A DNA stretch of 64,000 nt from Hyphomicrobiales bacterium. Its GTDB lineage: Bacteria > Pseudomonadota > Alphaproteobacteria > Rhodospirillales > JACKKN01. Below the pieces are notes generated by a model. The model did not search any database. It was given only the letters and a program-made list of their open reading frames with translations, and had not been told where the DNA came from. Below, piece by piece: positions 56,029 to 64,000 of the stretch. The DNA is taken from contig JACKKN010000001.1 of the NCBI GenBank assembly GCA_024236415.1, positions 124,001 to 188,000 of the forward strand. The letters run 5' to 3'. Position 1 is the stretch's first letter; each line of letters begins with the position of its first letter. The translations under genes and the position numbers were made by a program.

Positions 56029-56632
56029 TTCTTGATCCTCCAGCGCTCCAAGAGCCAATTCGGATTGAAACTCGATTCATTTGAAAATTATTCAATTCTC
56101 ATCTGCGAGCTGATTTTGAAAATCCAAAAATAGATGATGAGAAAATCTGGAAAAGACTGATAAATCGCGAATATTTTTTCCATTTCATCCAATTGTTATT
56201 GATATTGTTTTGAAAATATGCGGCGGTTTTGGCCAGTTTATTGATCGATGCAAATCATCGTCGCAACATCTGGCGTCGGTTGATTCGAAGTATTGCCTCG
56301 CCGGTTCCGTCTGACTCTGCTCACGTTAAAGCGGGACCCGAAGTGGCTCTAATAATGAATCCACCCAAGCCCATAAAACTGACTTATCATTTCCGGGAGC
56401 CGACAATTGAATCCGGCCGCCCGAAACCAAATAAGATGTCTGAAAAGTGCTTATTCGTCAGAGCCAAGACATTTCGACCGTGGAATTGAGGGGCTGCCCC
56501 CCCTCGAAGGCCGCGGCGACGGCGATCCGGTCGTCTTCAAACGAATTGCGAATTGCAACTGGCGCGCCTAACTATTAATAAATTAATACTGTATTTTTCC
56601 TGGTTCAGTCGGATTCTGCGGGAATAGGCCTG
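56029..56632. other. AT-rich divergent control region between hyuA and the LysR gene
   Basis: 604 bases, AT-rich near both ends, no supported gene. The first 200 bases upstream of hyuA and the last 80 upstream of the LysR gene are the richest in A/T. Place where LysR-type T-N11-A sites are expected; several partial candidates exist but none is convincing by eye. Confidence 0.5.
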
Positions 56633-57550
56633 ATGAACCTCAGACAACTGGAAATCTTCGCCGCTGTCATGAGAAGCGGCACGACGATTGGTGCCGCGAA
56701 GATCTTGAACGTCACGCAACCCGCCGTCAGTGTCGCCATCAAGCATCTTGAGGGGCAGCTGAAAGTCGAACTATTTCAACGCAAGCATGGCCGGCTGATT
56801 CCCACGGAAGAAGCCAAGATCATGTACGAAGGCGCGCTTTCCGTATTCGAGGCGTTCGAGGCGACCAAGTTCACCGTCGAGCGCCTGAAGGACGCCCAAA
56901 TCGGCACGCTGCGGGTCGCCTGCTCCTCCAGTCTCGCTGAAACCCTGCTGCCGATCGCACTGAAGAGTTTCAACAACGAATTTCCGGACGTGAAAATCAA
57001 GCTGAGCTCGGGAACGGTCGAGTACGTCTGGCGCTGCATCGAATCGGGAGAGGCAGATGTCGCGTTTTTCTATTCGGACCCTGACATTCCGACACTGAGC
57101 CTAACCCGAATCTCCCGCGTCGAGATGATCTGCGCCATACCCGCCAGCAACAAATTGGTGGAAAATGAGGTGATTAGGGCAAAGGACCTCGCCGGCCAGA
57201 AGATGATATCATTGAGCAAGCGGGAATGGTTCGGACCAATAATCGCCAGCACCTTCGAGTCCAGTGATGTCCTGCTTGAAAATCAGGTCGAGGTCCGCTT
57301 TCTGCACCTGGCTCAACGATTGGTGTCGCTGGGCCTCGGCATCGCGATTATCGATTCATTCCAGATTTTCAATTCGAAACAGTACGAATCGATCGTGTAT
57401 CGGCGGTTTGAGCCGCATATCGCGGCAACGCTCTATGCCGCCTACTCGAATACACGCCCCCTTCCGAATGTCGCGCGGCGGTTCATCGATGTCTTGATCG
57501 GCTGCCTGAGTAGGTTCGAGCAGGAACTCGACAGTATCAGCAGCAAGTAG
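56633..57550 (+). CDS. LysR-family transcription regulator
   Basis: 305 residues. Winged HTH at the N-terminus (NLRQLEIFAAVMRSGTTIGA then AKILNVTQPAVSVAIKHLEG), then a periplasmic-binding-like effector domain (TLRVACSSSLAETLLPIALK, GEADVAFFYSDPDIPTLSL). Divergent from hyuAB, the classic layout for a LysR activator of that operon; it may also control the aminotransferase gene downstream. Confidence 0.92.
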   Translation: MNLRQLEIFAAVMRSGTTIGAAKILNVTQPAVSVAIKHLEGQLKVELFQRKHGRLIPTEEAKIMYEGALSVFEAFEATKFTVERLKDAQIGTLRVACSSSLAETLLPIALKSFNNEFPDVKIKLSSGTVEYVWRCIESGEADVAFFYSDPDIPTLSLTRISRVEMICAIPASNKLVENEVIRAKDLAGQKMISLSKREWFGPIIASTFESSDVLLENQVEVRFLHLAQRLVSLGLGIAIIDSFQIFNSKQYESIVYRRFEPHIAATLYAAYSNTRPLPNVARRFIDVLIGCLSRFEQELDSISSK

Positions 57551-57843
57551 CCCTTGTCGGTTGTTCAGGCTGTGTTTGGGCTATTAATTCTCCTTATCGG
57601 CTGGCCGTGATCGCTTATTTGATTGCGGATCGGTTCATTTCCTAAGGTCGTCCAGGTGTAGGTCCGGCCCGGCGTGCCTTCTCGCTCCACGCAATTTGCG
57701 GATTCTCGACTGAACCGACGAAGGTTCGGCGTTCTTTCGCGAAATTCTGGGCGTGGCAGGGGCGGCGGGTCCGGGGCTTTCGATTCGGGGCGAGCGCCCG
57801 CGGTTTTTGACAAGGTCTAGGAAGTGGGGTTCGATCGGCGATC

Positions 57844-59169
57844 ATGAACACATCAGCAACCGAGCATGGCTCTGATCACAACCGGCTTTTGAGCAGCCTC
57901 GAGAACGTCAAACAGCGTTACCACGCCGCGAACCCCGAAAGCTACGCGCGTTGGCAGAACGCGCGCAATTTCATGCCGGGCGGCAACACGCGGACCGTGC
58001 TGCACTACGACCCGTTCCCGGTATCGATCGTCAAGGGCGACGGAACGTATGTCCATGACCTGGACGGCCATCGCTACACGGATTTTCTCGGCGAGTACTC
58101 GGCCGGGCTCTACGGGCATTCGAACGAGGTGATCCTCGACGCGATCCGGGAAGCCATCGCCGGCGGGATGACGCTCGGTGGGCCCAACAACTGGGAATCC
58201 AAGTTTGCCGAGGCCGTTTGCGAGAGGTTCCCTTCGATCGATCTCGTGCGTTTCACCAACTCCGGCACCGAGGCGAACCTCATGGCATTGGGCGCCGCCC
58301 GCGCCCACACCGGCCGGGACCGCATACTCGTCATGGACGGCGGCTATCACGGCGGGGTGTTGTACTTCGGCTCTCGGAATTCCCCGGTCAACGCGCCCTT
58401 CGATCTCGTGTTTGGCCGATTCAACGACATCGAGCGGACGCTGGATCTGATCGACGCGAACAGGAACGAACTTGCCGCGGTTCTGATCGAACCGATGATG
58501 GGGTCCGCCGGATGTATCGCGGCTGACAAGGAGTACCTGACCGCACTCCGCGCCGCCACGGAGAAGCACGGTATCGTCCTGATCTTCGACGAAGTCATGA
58601 CGTCGCGAAGCTCGTCCGGTGGGTTGCAGAAGGTATTGGGAATCCTGCCGGATATGACGACCGTCGGAAAATACCTGGGCGGAGGCTGCAGTTTCGGCGG
58701 CTTTGGCGGTCGACGCGACATCATGGAGCTGTTCGATCCGACATCGCCCAAGGCGCTTTCCCATGCGGGAACATTCAACAACAACGTCATGACGATGGCC
58801 GCCGGCTATATCGCCCTGACGAAGGTCTTCACGGAAGATGCCGCCGACCAATTGTACGCGCGCGGTGAAACGCTCCGCGGCAACTTGAACGCGATCGTGA
58901 AGGCGAAGGGCGCAAAAGTGCAGGTCACCGGTGTCGGCTCGATTCTCGGTGTGCATCCGGTCGATCATCCGATCACGGCACCCGACAGCTTCAAGGATCA
59001 GCGGCTGCAGCATCGCCAATTGCTGCACCTGGAGATGCTTATGCACGGTTTCGTGTTTGCACAACGCGGGTACATGTCCCTAAATTTGGCGATGACCGAC
59101 GAGGATCTGGCCGGCCTGGCGACAGCCTTCGCGTCGGTCCTGGACATGCACGCCGACTGCCTGAGCTAG
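57844..59169 (+). CDS. Class III aminotransferase (glutamate-1-semialdehyde aminomutase-like)
   Basis: 441 residues. PLP motifs: RNFMPGGNTRTVLHYDPFP, VRFTNSGTEANLMALGAARA, ILVMDGGYHGG, VLIFDEVMTSRSSSGGL and the PLP lysine in TTVGKYLGGGCSFGGFGG. Resembles GSA aminomutase but belongs with the catabolic, omega/beta-amino acid group often met beside hydantoinase genes. 290 bases downstream of the LysR gene, with no gene between. Likely transaminates an amino acid made by ring opening. Confidence 0.88.
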   Translation: MNTSATEHGSDHNRLLSSLENVKQRYHAANPESYARWQNARNFMPGGNTRTVLHYDPFPVSIVKGDGTYVHDLDGHRYTDFLGEYSAGLYGHSNEVILDAIREAIAGGMTLGGPNNWESKFAEAVCERFPSIDLVRFTNSGTEANLMALGAARAHTGRDRILVMDGGYHGGVLYFGSRNSPVNAPFDLVFGRFNDIERTLDLIDANRNELAAVLIEPMMGSAGCIAADKEYLTALRAATEKHGIVLIFDEVMTSRSSSGGLQKVLGILPDMTTVGKYLGGGCSFGGFGGRRDIMELFDPTSPKALSHAGTFNNNVMTMAAGYIALTKVFTEDAADQLYARGETLRGNLNAIVKAKGAKVQVTGVGSILGVHPVDHPITAPDSFKDQRLQHRQLLHLEMLMHGFVFAQRGYMSLNLAMTDEDLAGLATAFASVLDMHADCLS

Positions 59170-59253
59170 ATGTGAAGTCTCAGGATGCTGTCCACTCGGT
59201 CCAGACCGAGGAAGCGGATGTTGCTGAAGCATCCGTTTCCAAGGGAGGACCGA

Positions 59254-59322
59254 ATGGACACGCACACGAATGCACTGCTGACGCCTCGGTCTAGACCAGG
59301 ACAACCTGTTGAGGCTCCACAA
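59254..59322 (+). pseudogene. Remnant of an IS481-type transposase 5' end
   Basis: AAGGGAGGA then ATG at 59254; the next codons read MDTHTNALLTPRSRPGQ, close to the MxxHKNARLTPxxR start of IS481 transposases. After about 14 codons similarity stops, and within 70 bases creD ends on the other strand. Upstream, CTCGGTC-CA-GACCGAG (59193-59208) is an inverted repeat. It marks the right edge of the low-GC island. Confidence 0.4.
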
Positions 59323-60762
59323 CTAGAGCCCGTCCCGTCCCGCCCGGCCGCCGGCCAGGTTGCGGGTCGCCAGCATCAGCAGGCTGAGCACGGCGAACAG
59401 CACCAGGGACCCGGCCAGCAGCGCCCGTTCCTCCACCTGCAGCAGGGAATAGAGCCCGCCGTACAGCACGGCCACCACCGCCCCCAGCACCGCCGCCGGC
59501 CGCCAGGCGCGCAGGATGGTGCCGCAATAGCTGCCCACCTGGACCACCACCGCGGCCGCCGCCAGGGCATAGGCGGGCCCGAACCCGATCACCTCGGCCA
59601 GGGACAGCAGCAGCAGGTAGAACACCGTCAGGGCCAGGCCCACCAGGCCGTACTGCACCGGATGCAGGGCCGTGCCCAGGGCCCGTTCGAACACCAGCAG
59701 CAGGGCGAAGGTCAGACCGATGAACAGGGCCGCGTACTTCACCGCCCGCTCGGTCTTGCGGTAGGTGTCCACCGGCGGCAGGAACCGCGTCGTCACCGCG
59801 CTGGCGCGCAGCCGGTTCCACACCGTCTCGTCGATGCCGTCGTCCCAGCGCAGGGGAAAGGGCTGTGACAGGTGCAGGGCCCGCCAGGCGGCGCGGAAGC
59901 CCTGGGCCGACACCCGCCGCTCGACCGGCAGGCGGGCGCCGCCGAAGGCCGGGTCGGGCCAGTCCGAGGCCATCTCGACCCCGCTCTCGCCGCCCAGGGG
60001 CACCACCGACAGGGCCTCGCTGCCGCGCAGGGTCAGGCGCAGGCGCACCCGCAACGGGCCGTCCCGGCGCCAGCCGGCGGGCAGGGCCACGTCCAGGCCG
60101 CGGCCGGCGTTGGGCGAATTCCCGTCGGGCGCGCCCACGGCCAGGGACCGGGCCCCGTCGCCGGGCTGCTCCGGCGCCTCCTGCCCCGCCGCCGGGACCA
60201 GGGCGGCGGTGACGGAATCCACCCCGCGCTGCTCGCCCAGGCCCAGGGACAGGCGGGCCTTGCCCCAGTCGACGGTGCTGCCGGCCTCGGCCCAGGCCGC
60301 CAGGTCGGGCGGGTCGAAGGTGGCGGTGATGTCCAGGTCGGCGGTGTAGACCACGGCCTCGAAGATGCCGCGGCGGCGGACCTGCGGCCGCACCCGGGCC
60401 TCGACCCGGTGGACCCGGGGCAGGAAGCGGGCCACCTTGGCGTCCCGCACGTAGGTCCCGTCGGTGGCCCGGGCCCGGGTCCAGGGCACCGACAGCACCG
60501 GCCCGACCACGGTCTGGGCCGGGCTCCACTCGGCGCCGATGCTGGAAATGGCCGCGTCGTGGTAGCCCTCGCGCTCGCCGACCTGGTCGCGGACCAGGTC
60601 CTGGGGCACCAGCAGCACCAGGAACACCAGGCCCACCAGCACCCACTTGCCCAGCGGCGTCGCCAGCCAGGCCGCCAGGGCGCCCGCGGTGCCGTCCGCC
60701 CGCCCCGCCGCTCGTTGTTCCGCTCGTTGTTCCGCTCGTTGTTCCGCCCCTTGGTCCGCCAT
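59323..60762 (-). CDS. creD: CreD-like inner-membrane protein
   Basis: 479 residues from ATG 60762 behind GGGAGGG. An unusual N-terminus with four EQRA repeats (AEQRAEQRAEQRAAGRAD), one TM helix, a large periplasmic domain (YTADLDITATFDPPDL, FGGARLPVERRVSAQGFRAA), then four or five TM helices with VKYAALFIGLTFALLLVFER, HPVQYGLVGLALTVFYLLLL. Matches CreD/cell-envelope integrity proteins. No creBC genes nearby. Confidence 0.88.
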   Translation of the reverse strand: MADQGAEQRAEQRAEQRAAGRADGTAGALAAWLATPLGKWVLVGLVFLVLLVPQDLVRDQVGEREGYHDAAISSIGAEWSPAQTVVGPVLSVPWTRARATDGTYVRDAKVARFLPRVHRVEARVRPQVRRRGIFEAVVYTADLDITATFDPPDLAAWAEAGSTVDWGKARLSLGLGEQRGVDSVTAALVPAAGQEAPEQPGDGARSLAVGAPDGNSPNAGRGLDVALPAGWRRDGPLRVRLRLTLRGSEALSVVPLGGESGVEMASDWPDPAFGGARLPVERRVSAQGFRAAWRALHLSQPFPLRWDDGIDETVWNRLRASAVTTRFLPPVDTYRKTERAVKYAALFIGLTFALLLVFERALGTALHPVQYGLVGLALTVFYLLLLSLAEVIGFGPAYALAAAAVVVQVGSYCGTILRAWRPAAVLGAVVAVLYGGLYSLLQVEERALLAGSLVLFAVLSLLMLATRNLAGGRAGRDGL

Positions 60763-60967
60763 CGCGTCCCTCCCCGTCCCGTGCCTGCGTCCGACCGGGT
60801 CCCATCCTGGCCCGGAACTGTGGCCGCGGCGGGGCCCCGCGGTGACCGGCACGGGGTCTTATTGCGGCGGAACGGGCAAAAACGGAGGGCAGCGGTTTTC
60901 CTTGCGCCCGCGATTCGAATTTGGAATTGTTCCACCGATCGAGAACAGGGGGAGTCCGTCCCGCTCC

Positions 60968-62101
60968 ATGGACCCGCAACACCCGCCGGCCGCCAGTGCC
61001 GGCGACGCCCTGGCCGGCACCGTCACCCTGGTGCACGGCGGCGCCGCGCCCGACCCGGGTCTGGTCGCGCTGCTGGCCTGCCACCACGTCCCGCGCCCGG
61101 TACCGGTCGCGGAATTCGACCCGGCCGCCGACGGCGAGGCCCTGCTGCACGTGTTCGACCTGGACCTGGGCGACCGCGCCGCCGTGACCCGCCTGCACCG
61201 CGAGCTGCAACAGTGCGCGCACCAGGTGCCGCGCCTGTTCGCCCTGGAATCGGCGCGGCGGCGCGACATCGTCCAGGCCCTCAGCCTGGGTGCCGACGAC
61301 TACCTGGTGCGGCCCCTGGACCATGCCGGCCTGTCGACGGCCCTGGCGGCCCTGGTCAACCGCGCCGTCGAGCGCCGCTGGGAGGGCCTGAACCCGGTCC
61401 AGTCGGCGGCCCTGAAGACCAGCCTGAAGGTGTTCGAGGACAGCCTGGCCGGCGTCCAGGGCGGCGCCCCCCTGCCGGTGGAGGCCATCAAGGAGAGCTG
61501 CGACCTGGTGGTCCGCGCCACCGCCGAGGACAGCCTGGCCGACTGGATGCAGGCGGTGCGCGCGCACCACAACTACACCTACCGCCATAGCATGATGGTC
61601 TGCGGCCTGCTGGTGGCCTTCGGCCACCACATCGGCATCCGCGGCGAGGAGTTGCAGCGCCTGACCGTGGGCGGCATGCTGCACGACATCGGCAAGGCGT
61701 TCGTGCCGCTGGAACTGCTGGACAAGCCCAGCCGCCTGGACCCCGACGAGTGGGAGGTCATGCGCAGCCATCCGGTGCATTCGCGCATGGTGTTCCAGTC
61801 GGAATCGGTGCTCGACCTGCACCCCGACGTCATCGACGCCGCCGTGCACCACCACGAGAAGCTGGACGGCACCGGCTACCCCGACGGCCTGGCCGGGGCG
61901 CAGATCCGCGACATGGCGCGCATGGTGGCCATCTGCGACGTGCACTCAGGGCTGATCGACAAGCGCGCCTACAAGGCGGCCATGACGGCCCAGGAGGCCC
62001 TCGACATCATGCGCGCCATGGACGGCCACCTGGACCTGCCCCTGGTGGCCGCCTTCGCCCCCGTGGCCCAGGGCGCGGTGCCCGGGAGCGCCGGCGGCTA
62101 G
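60968..62101 (+). CDS. HD-GYP domain c-di-GMP phosphodiesterase with degenerate receiver
   Basis: 377 residues from ATG 60968. N-terminal 140 residues look like a receiver (REC)-type fold with ALSLGADDYLVRPLDHAGL. HD-GYP domain: HSMMVCGLLVAFGHHI, GGMLHDIGKAFVPLELLDK (HD), HHHEKLDGTGYPDGLAG (HHExxDGxGYP) and ICDVHSGLIDKRAYK. All metal ligands and the GYP loop are kept, so it should hydrolyse c-di-GMP. Confidence 0.9.
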   Translation: MDPQHPPAASAGDALAGTVTLVHGGAAPDPGLVALLACHHVPRPVPVAEFDPAADGEALLHVFDLDLGDRAAVTRLHRELQQCAHQVPRLFALESARRRDIVQALSLGADDYLVRPLDHAGLSTALAALVNRAVERRWEGLNPVQSAALKTSLKVFEDSLAGVQGGAPLPVEAIKESCDLVVRATAEDSLADWMQAVRAHHNYTYRHSMMVCGLLVAFGHHIGIRGEELQRLTVGGMLHDIGKAFVPLELLDKPSRLDPDEWEVMRSHPVHSRMVFQSESVLDLHPDVIDAAVHHHEKLDGTGYPDGLAGAQIRDMARMVAICDVHSGLIDKRAYKAAMTAQEALDIMRAMDGHLDLPLVAAFAPVAQGAVPGSAGG

Positions 62102-62230
62102 CCGGCTGCCGGAAGGCTCCATGGGCGCGGCGGAGAGTTGGTAACTCCTTGAAAAACCTCAGCCTAAGGTGCCCGCAACGCGGGCCTCGAAGGCGATGAT
62201 GCTAGGCACGGTGCCTGTTTCAGCAGCCCG

Positions 62231-62848
62231 CTAAAGCCCCTCGATGCCGACGTAGCCGGGCAGGGCCTTGACCCGGTCGACCCAGGCGCGCAGGCGACGG
62301 TACGGCGCCAGGTCCACCTGGCCCTCGTGGGCCAGGCCGGCGTAGGGGAACACGGCCAGGTCGGCCACCGTGGGGTGGCCGCATTCCAGCCAGTCGCGCC
62401 CCGCCAGGTGGTCGTCGATCAGGCCCAGGACGCGGCGCGCCGCGGTCTGGGTGGCGGCGATGTCCAGCTCGCGGCCGAAGCGGAAGAAGGCCCGCGCCAG
62501 GGCCGGGCCGTGCCACATCTCGTTGGCGGCGAAGCTGAGCCACTGCTGCACCTGGCCGGCGGCCACGGCGTCAAGCGGGTACCAGGTGCCGTCCGCGTCA
62601 TGGCGCCGCGCCAGGTAGACCAGGATGGCCTGGGAATCGCGGATCACGATCCGCCGGCCGTCCTCGGCCGTGTCCTCGATCACCGGCACGTGGCCCAAGG
62701 GGTTGATGGCCAGGAACTCGGGCGTGCGGGTGCCGCCCACCTGGGGGGTCACGGTCCGCTCCTCGAAGGGGACCTCCAGCATGGACAGCAGCAGCCGCAC
62801 CTTGAGGCAGTTGCCGGAAATGGGCAGGGCGTGGAACACGAGCGGCAT
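62231..62848 (-). CDS. Glutathione S-transferase family protein
   Basis: 205 residues. Thioredoxin-like N-terminal domain with the GSH site LPISGNCLKVRLLLSMLEVP and NPLGHVPVIED followed by IRDSQAILVYLARRH; C-terminal helical domain with HPTVADLAVFPYAGLAHEG. Beta-type cytosolic GST. Start ATG 62848 chosen because the GST fold begins at once. Confidence 0.9.
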   Translation of the reverse strand: MPLVFHALPISGNCLKVRLLLSMLEVPFEERTVTPQVGGTRTPEFLAINPLGHVPVIEDTAEDGRRIVIRDSQAILVYLARRHDADGTWYPLDAVAAGQVQQWLSFAANEMWHGPALARAFFRFGRELDIAATQTAARRVLGLIDDHLAGRDWLECGHPTVADLAVFPYAGLAHEGQVDLAPYRRLRAWVDRVKALPGYVGIEGL

Positions 62849-63146
62849 GGCGGAAGCACTCCTCTGGTTCGACCGGAGGGTACAATCGGCCAGCGGACGC
62901 ACCAGGTCAATGCATCCGCGCGCCGGCAGCGGCACGGCCGGCGCGGCCCCCTGCGGGACGGGCGCCCACCCCGTGGCGGGGCGGATTCGTGCCCATTCGT
63001 GTGCATTCGTGTCGCAATCGACGGCCCCGCCGGGCGGAAAGGCCGGACCCCCTTACACGAATGCACACGAATGGCTGCGCCGACACGAATGGACACGAAT
63101 CCCGGAGGCCCCTGCGGGGTCGGCATCCAAATTGAAACAACGGTAT
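62849..63146. repeat. Intergenic region with ATTCGTGT repeats in both orientations
   Basis: No gene. ATTCGTG(T/C) occurs three times at about 62985-63009 on the plus strand and as ACACGAAT about four times at about 63057-63100, with intervening GTGC/GGCTGC spacers, so the two groups form an interrupted inverted repeat. Resembles a REP-like palindromic unit. Confidence 0.5.
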
Positions 63147-63179
63147 TTTATACCACGATTTTAATATTTGTGGTATAAA
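63147..63179 (+). promoter_or_regulatory. Operator-like palindrome touching the nucleotidyltransferase start
   Basis: TTTATACCAC (63147-63156) and GTGGTATAAA (63170-63179), a 10-base perfect inverted repeat with a 13-base AT-rich spacer. The last base is the A of the ATG at 63179. Typical of autoregulated toxin-antitoxin-type genes. Confidence 0.6.
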
Positions 63180-64000
63180 TGGCCATGTCCGTATCGCGCG
63201 TCTCCGTCCAGTTGCAGGCCGTGTATGGCGAGCTGCTGGGCCGCCTGCAGGCCGCCCAAGTGGACGGCATGGCCGAACACGAGGGCGCCTTCGCCACCAA
63301 GAAGGTGTCCGGCCGCACCTACTGGTACTTCCGCCGCCGCGTCGCCGGCAAGGTGGTGGAAAGGTACGTGGGGCCCGATTCCCCGGACCTGCGCGACCGC
63401 ATCGCCGGGGCCAGGGAACTGGCCCGCGACGCCCAGGCGGCGGCGCGCGGCCGGCGCGAGCTGGTGCGCCTGCTGCGCTCGGCCGGCCTGCCGGTGCCCG
63501 ACGCGCGCACGGGCCGGCTGTTGCAGGCCCTGGCCGTGGCCGGCGCCTTTCGCCTGCGCGCGGTGCTGGTGGGGACCCATGCCTTCCGCTGCTACGGCCC
63601 CATGCTGGGGGTGCGCCTGCCGGCCGAGGCGGCCCTGACCTCGGACGTGGACCTGGCCCAGTTCCAGACCGTTTCGGTGGCCCTGGGGGACGCCCTGGAC
63701 GACGACCTGGAAACGGTGCTGGCCCGGGTCGACCGCTTCACTCCCGTCCCCGGCCTGCACGCGCCCACGGTCTCGACGGCCTGGAAGTCGGCGGACCGGG
63801 CGCTGGAACTTGAACTGCTGACCCCCATGGTGGGGCCGCCCGACGAGGAACCCCGCCGCCTGCCCGCCCTGCGCGCCCATGCCACGCCGCTGCGGTTCCT
63901 GGACTACCTGATCTTCCGCACCGAGGCAGCCGCCGTTCCCCACGGCGCCGGCGTGCTGGTGAACGTGCCGGCGCCCGAGCGGTTCGCCTGCCACAAGCTG
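63179..64000 (+). CDS. GSU2403-type nucleotidyltransferase-fold protein (3' end outside window)
   Basis: 274 codons to the window end, open. Start ATG 63179 (a second ATG at 63185). The N-terminal 110 residues are helical with RTYWYFRRRVAGKVVERYVG. The nucleotidyltransferase core follows: AVLVGTHAFRCYGPMLGVRL (GT...F..Y) and LTSDVDLAQFQTVSVALGDA (the DxD pair). Matches the NTP_transf_8/GSU2403 family, related to AbiEii-type toxins. Role unknown. Confidence 0.75.
   Translation, partial: MAMSVSRVSVQLQAVYGELLGRLQAAQVDGMAEHEGAFATKKVSGRTYWYFRRRVAGKVVERYVGPDSPDLRDRIAGARELARDAQAAARGRRELVRLLRSAGLPVPDARTGRLLQALAVAGAFRLRAVLVGTHAFRCYGPMLGVRLPAEAALTSDVDLAQFQTVSVALGDALDDDLETVLARVDRFTPVPGLHAPTVSTAWKSADRALELELLTPMVGPPDEEPRRLPALRAHATPLRFLDYLIFRTEAAAVPHGAGVLVNVPAPERFACHKL

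Noticed and set aside
59185..59868. A 227-codon plus-strand frame after the aminotransferase
   Set aside because: Only its first part (the possible transposase start) looks real; the remainder is the shadow of creD.
60711..60748. Three CGCTCGTTGTTC repeats as a regulatory array
   Set aside because: They are inside creD and encode the EQRA repeats of its N-terminus.
62171..62185. GCCCGC-AAC-GCGGGC hairpin downstream of the HD-GYP gene as a terminator
   Set aside because: Six-base stem with no T tract on either side and ordinary for this GC content; not strong enough to list.

Overview
The window is a 64 kb, mostly very GC-rich (about 70% by eye) bacterial chromosome segment. Gene content points to an alphaproteobacterium of the Rhodospirillales type: anaerobic ubiquinone genes ubiT-ubiU-ubiV, feoABC, an alphaproteobacterial FNR/FixK-type 'anaerobox' (TTGAY-N4-GTCAA) at four promoters, NnrU and HD-GYP proteins. 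No species is claimed. No rRNA or CRISPR array was seen; there is one tRNA (Ala, anticodon CGC).

Layout. 0-6.8 kb: HAD hydrolase tail, AhpD-like protein, methyltransferase, LysE exporter, YgjP-type peptidase, the ubiTUV operon behind an FNR-type box, and a TauE permease. 6.8-11.4 kb: a clearly AT-rich island with a tight operon of a zincin-like protein, an unknown protein and a SIR2-like protein, a candidate undescribed defence system. 11.4-19.4 kb: lepA, a P-loop/TPR protein with seven 46-residue repeats, and feoABC with a Fur-like and an FNR-type box. 19.5-32.7 kb: housekeeping and accessory genes (GATase, nnrU, sulfotransferase, folD, DUF167, YggT, tRNA-Ala, flavin reductase, an exported amidohydrolase/YtkA-like/MauG-like cluster, USP, Lon-like protease, zincin, PCD, trypsin-like protease). 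Nearly all the broken reading frames lie in this block, mostly as one-base losses in C or G runs, which looks like sequence error rather than decay. 32.6-39.5 kb: SDR, EamA permeases, MBL hydrolase, DinB, HbpS-like, TauE and mddA. 39.5-43.2 kb: a Crp/Fnr regulator, a four-TM His-rich membrane protein and a plugless TonB-receptor-like barrel; the latter two have matching FNR-box plus Fur-box promoters. 43.2-45 kb: an unusual NUC1 nuclease fused to a metzincin protease.

46.1-59.3 kb is a lower-GC catabolic island: FAD-linked 2-hydroxyacid dehydrogenase, BKACE, amidohydrolase, ThDP enzyme, HyuB, HyuA, a LysR regulator and a class III aminotransferase. It is bounded by a decayed BKACE fragment on the left and what looks like the 5' end of an IS481-type transposase on the right. 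The set suggests ring opening, transamination, oxidation and beta-keto acid cleavage of an unidentified substrate. 59.3-64 kb: creD, an HD-GYP phosphodiesterase, a glutathione transferase, and a truncated GSU2403-type nucleotidyltransferase with an operator-like palindrome directly upstream.

The main regulatory theme is oxygen and iron: ubiTUV, feoABC, the Crp/Fnr gene and its divergent membrane gene, and the outer-membrane barrel carry FNR-type boxes, and three of these promoters also carry Fur-like boxes.
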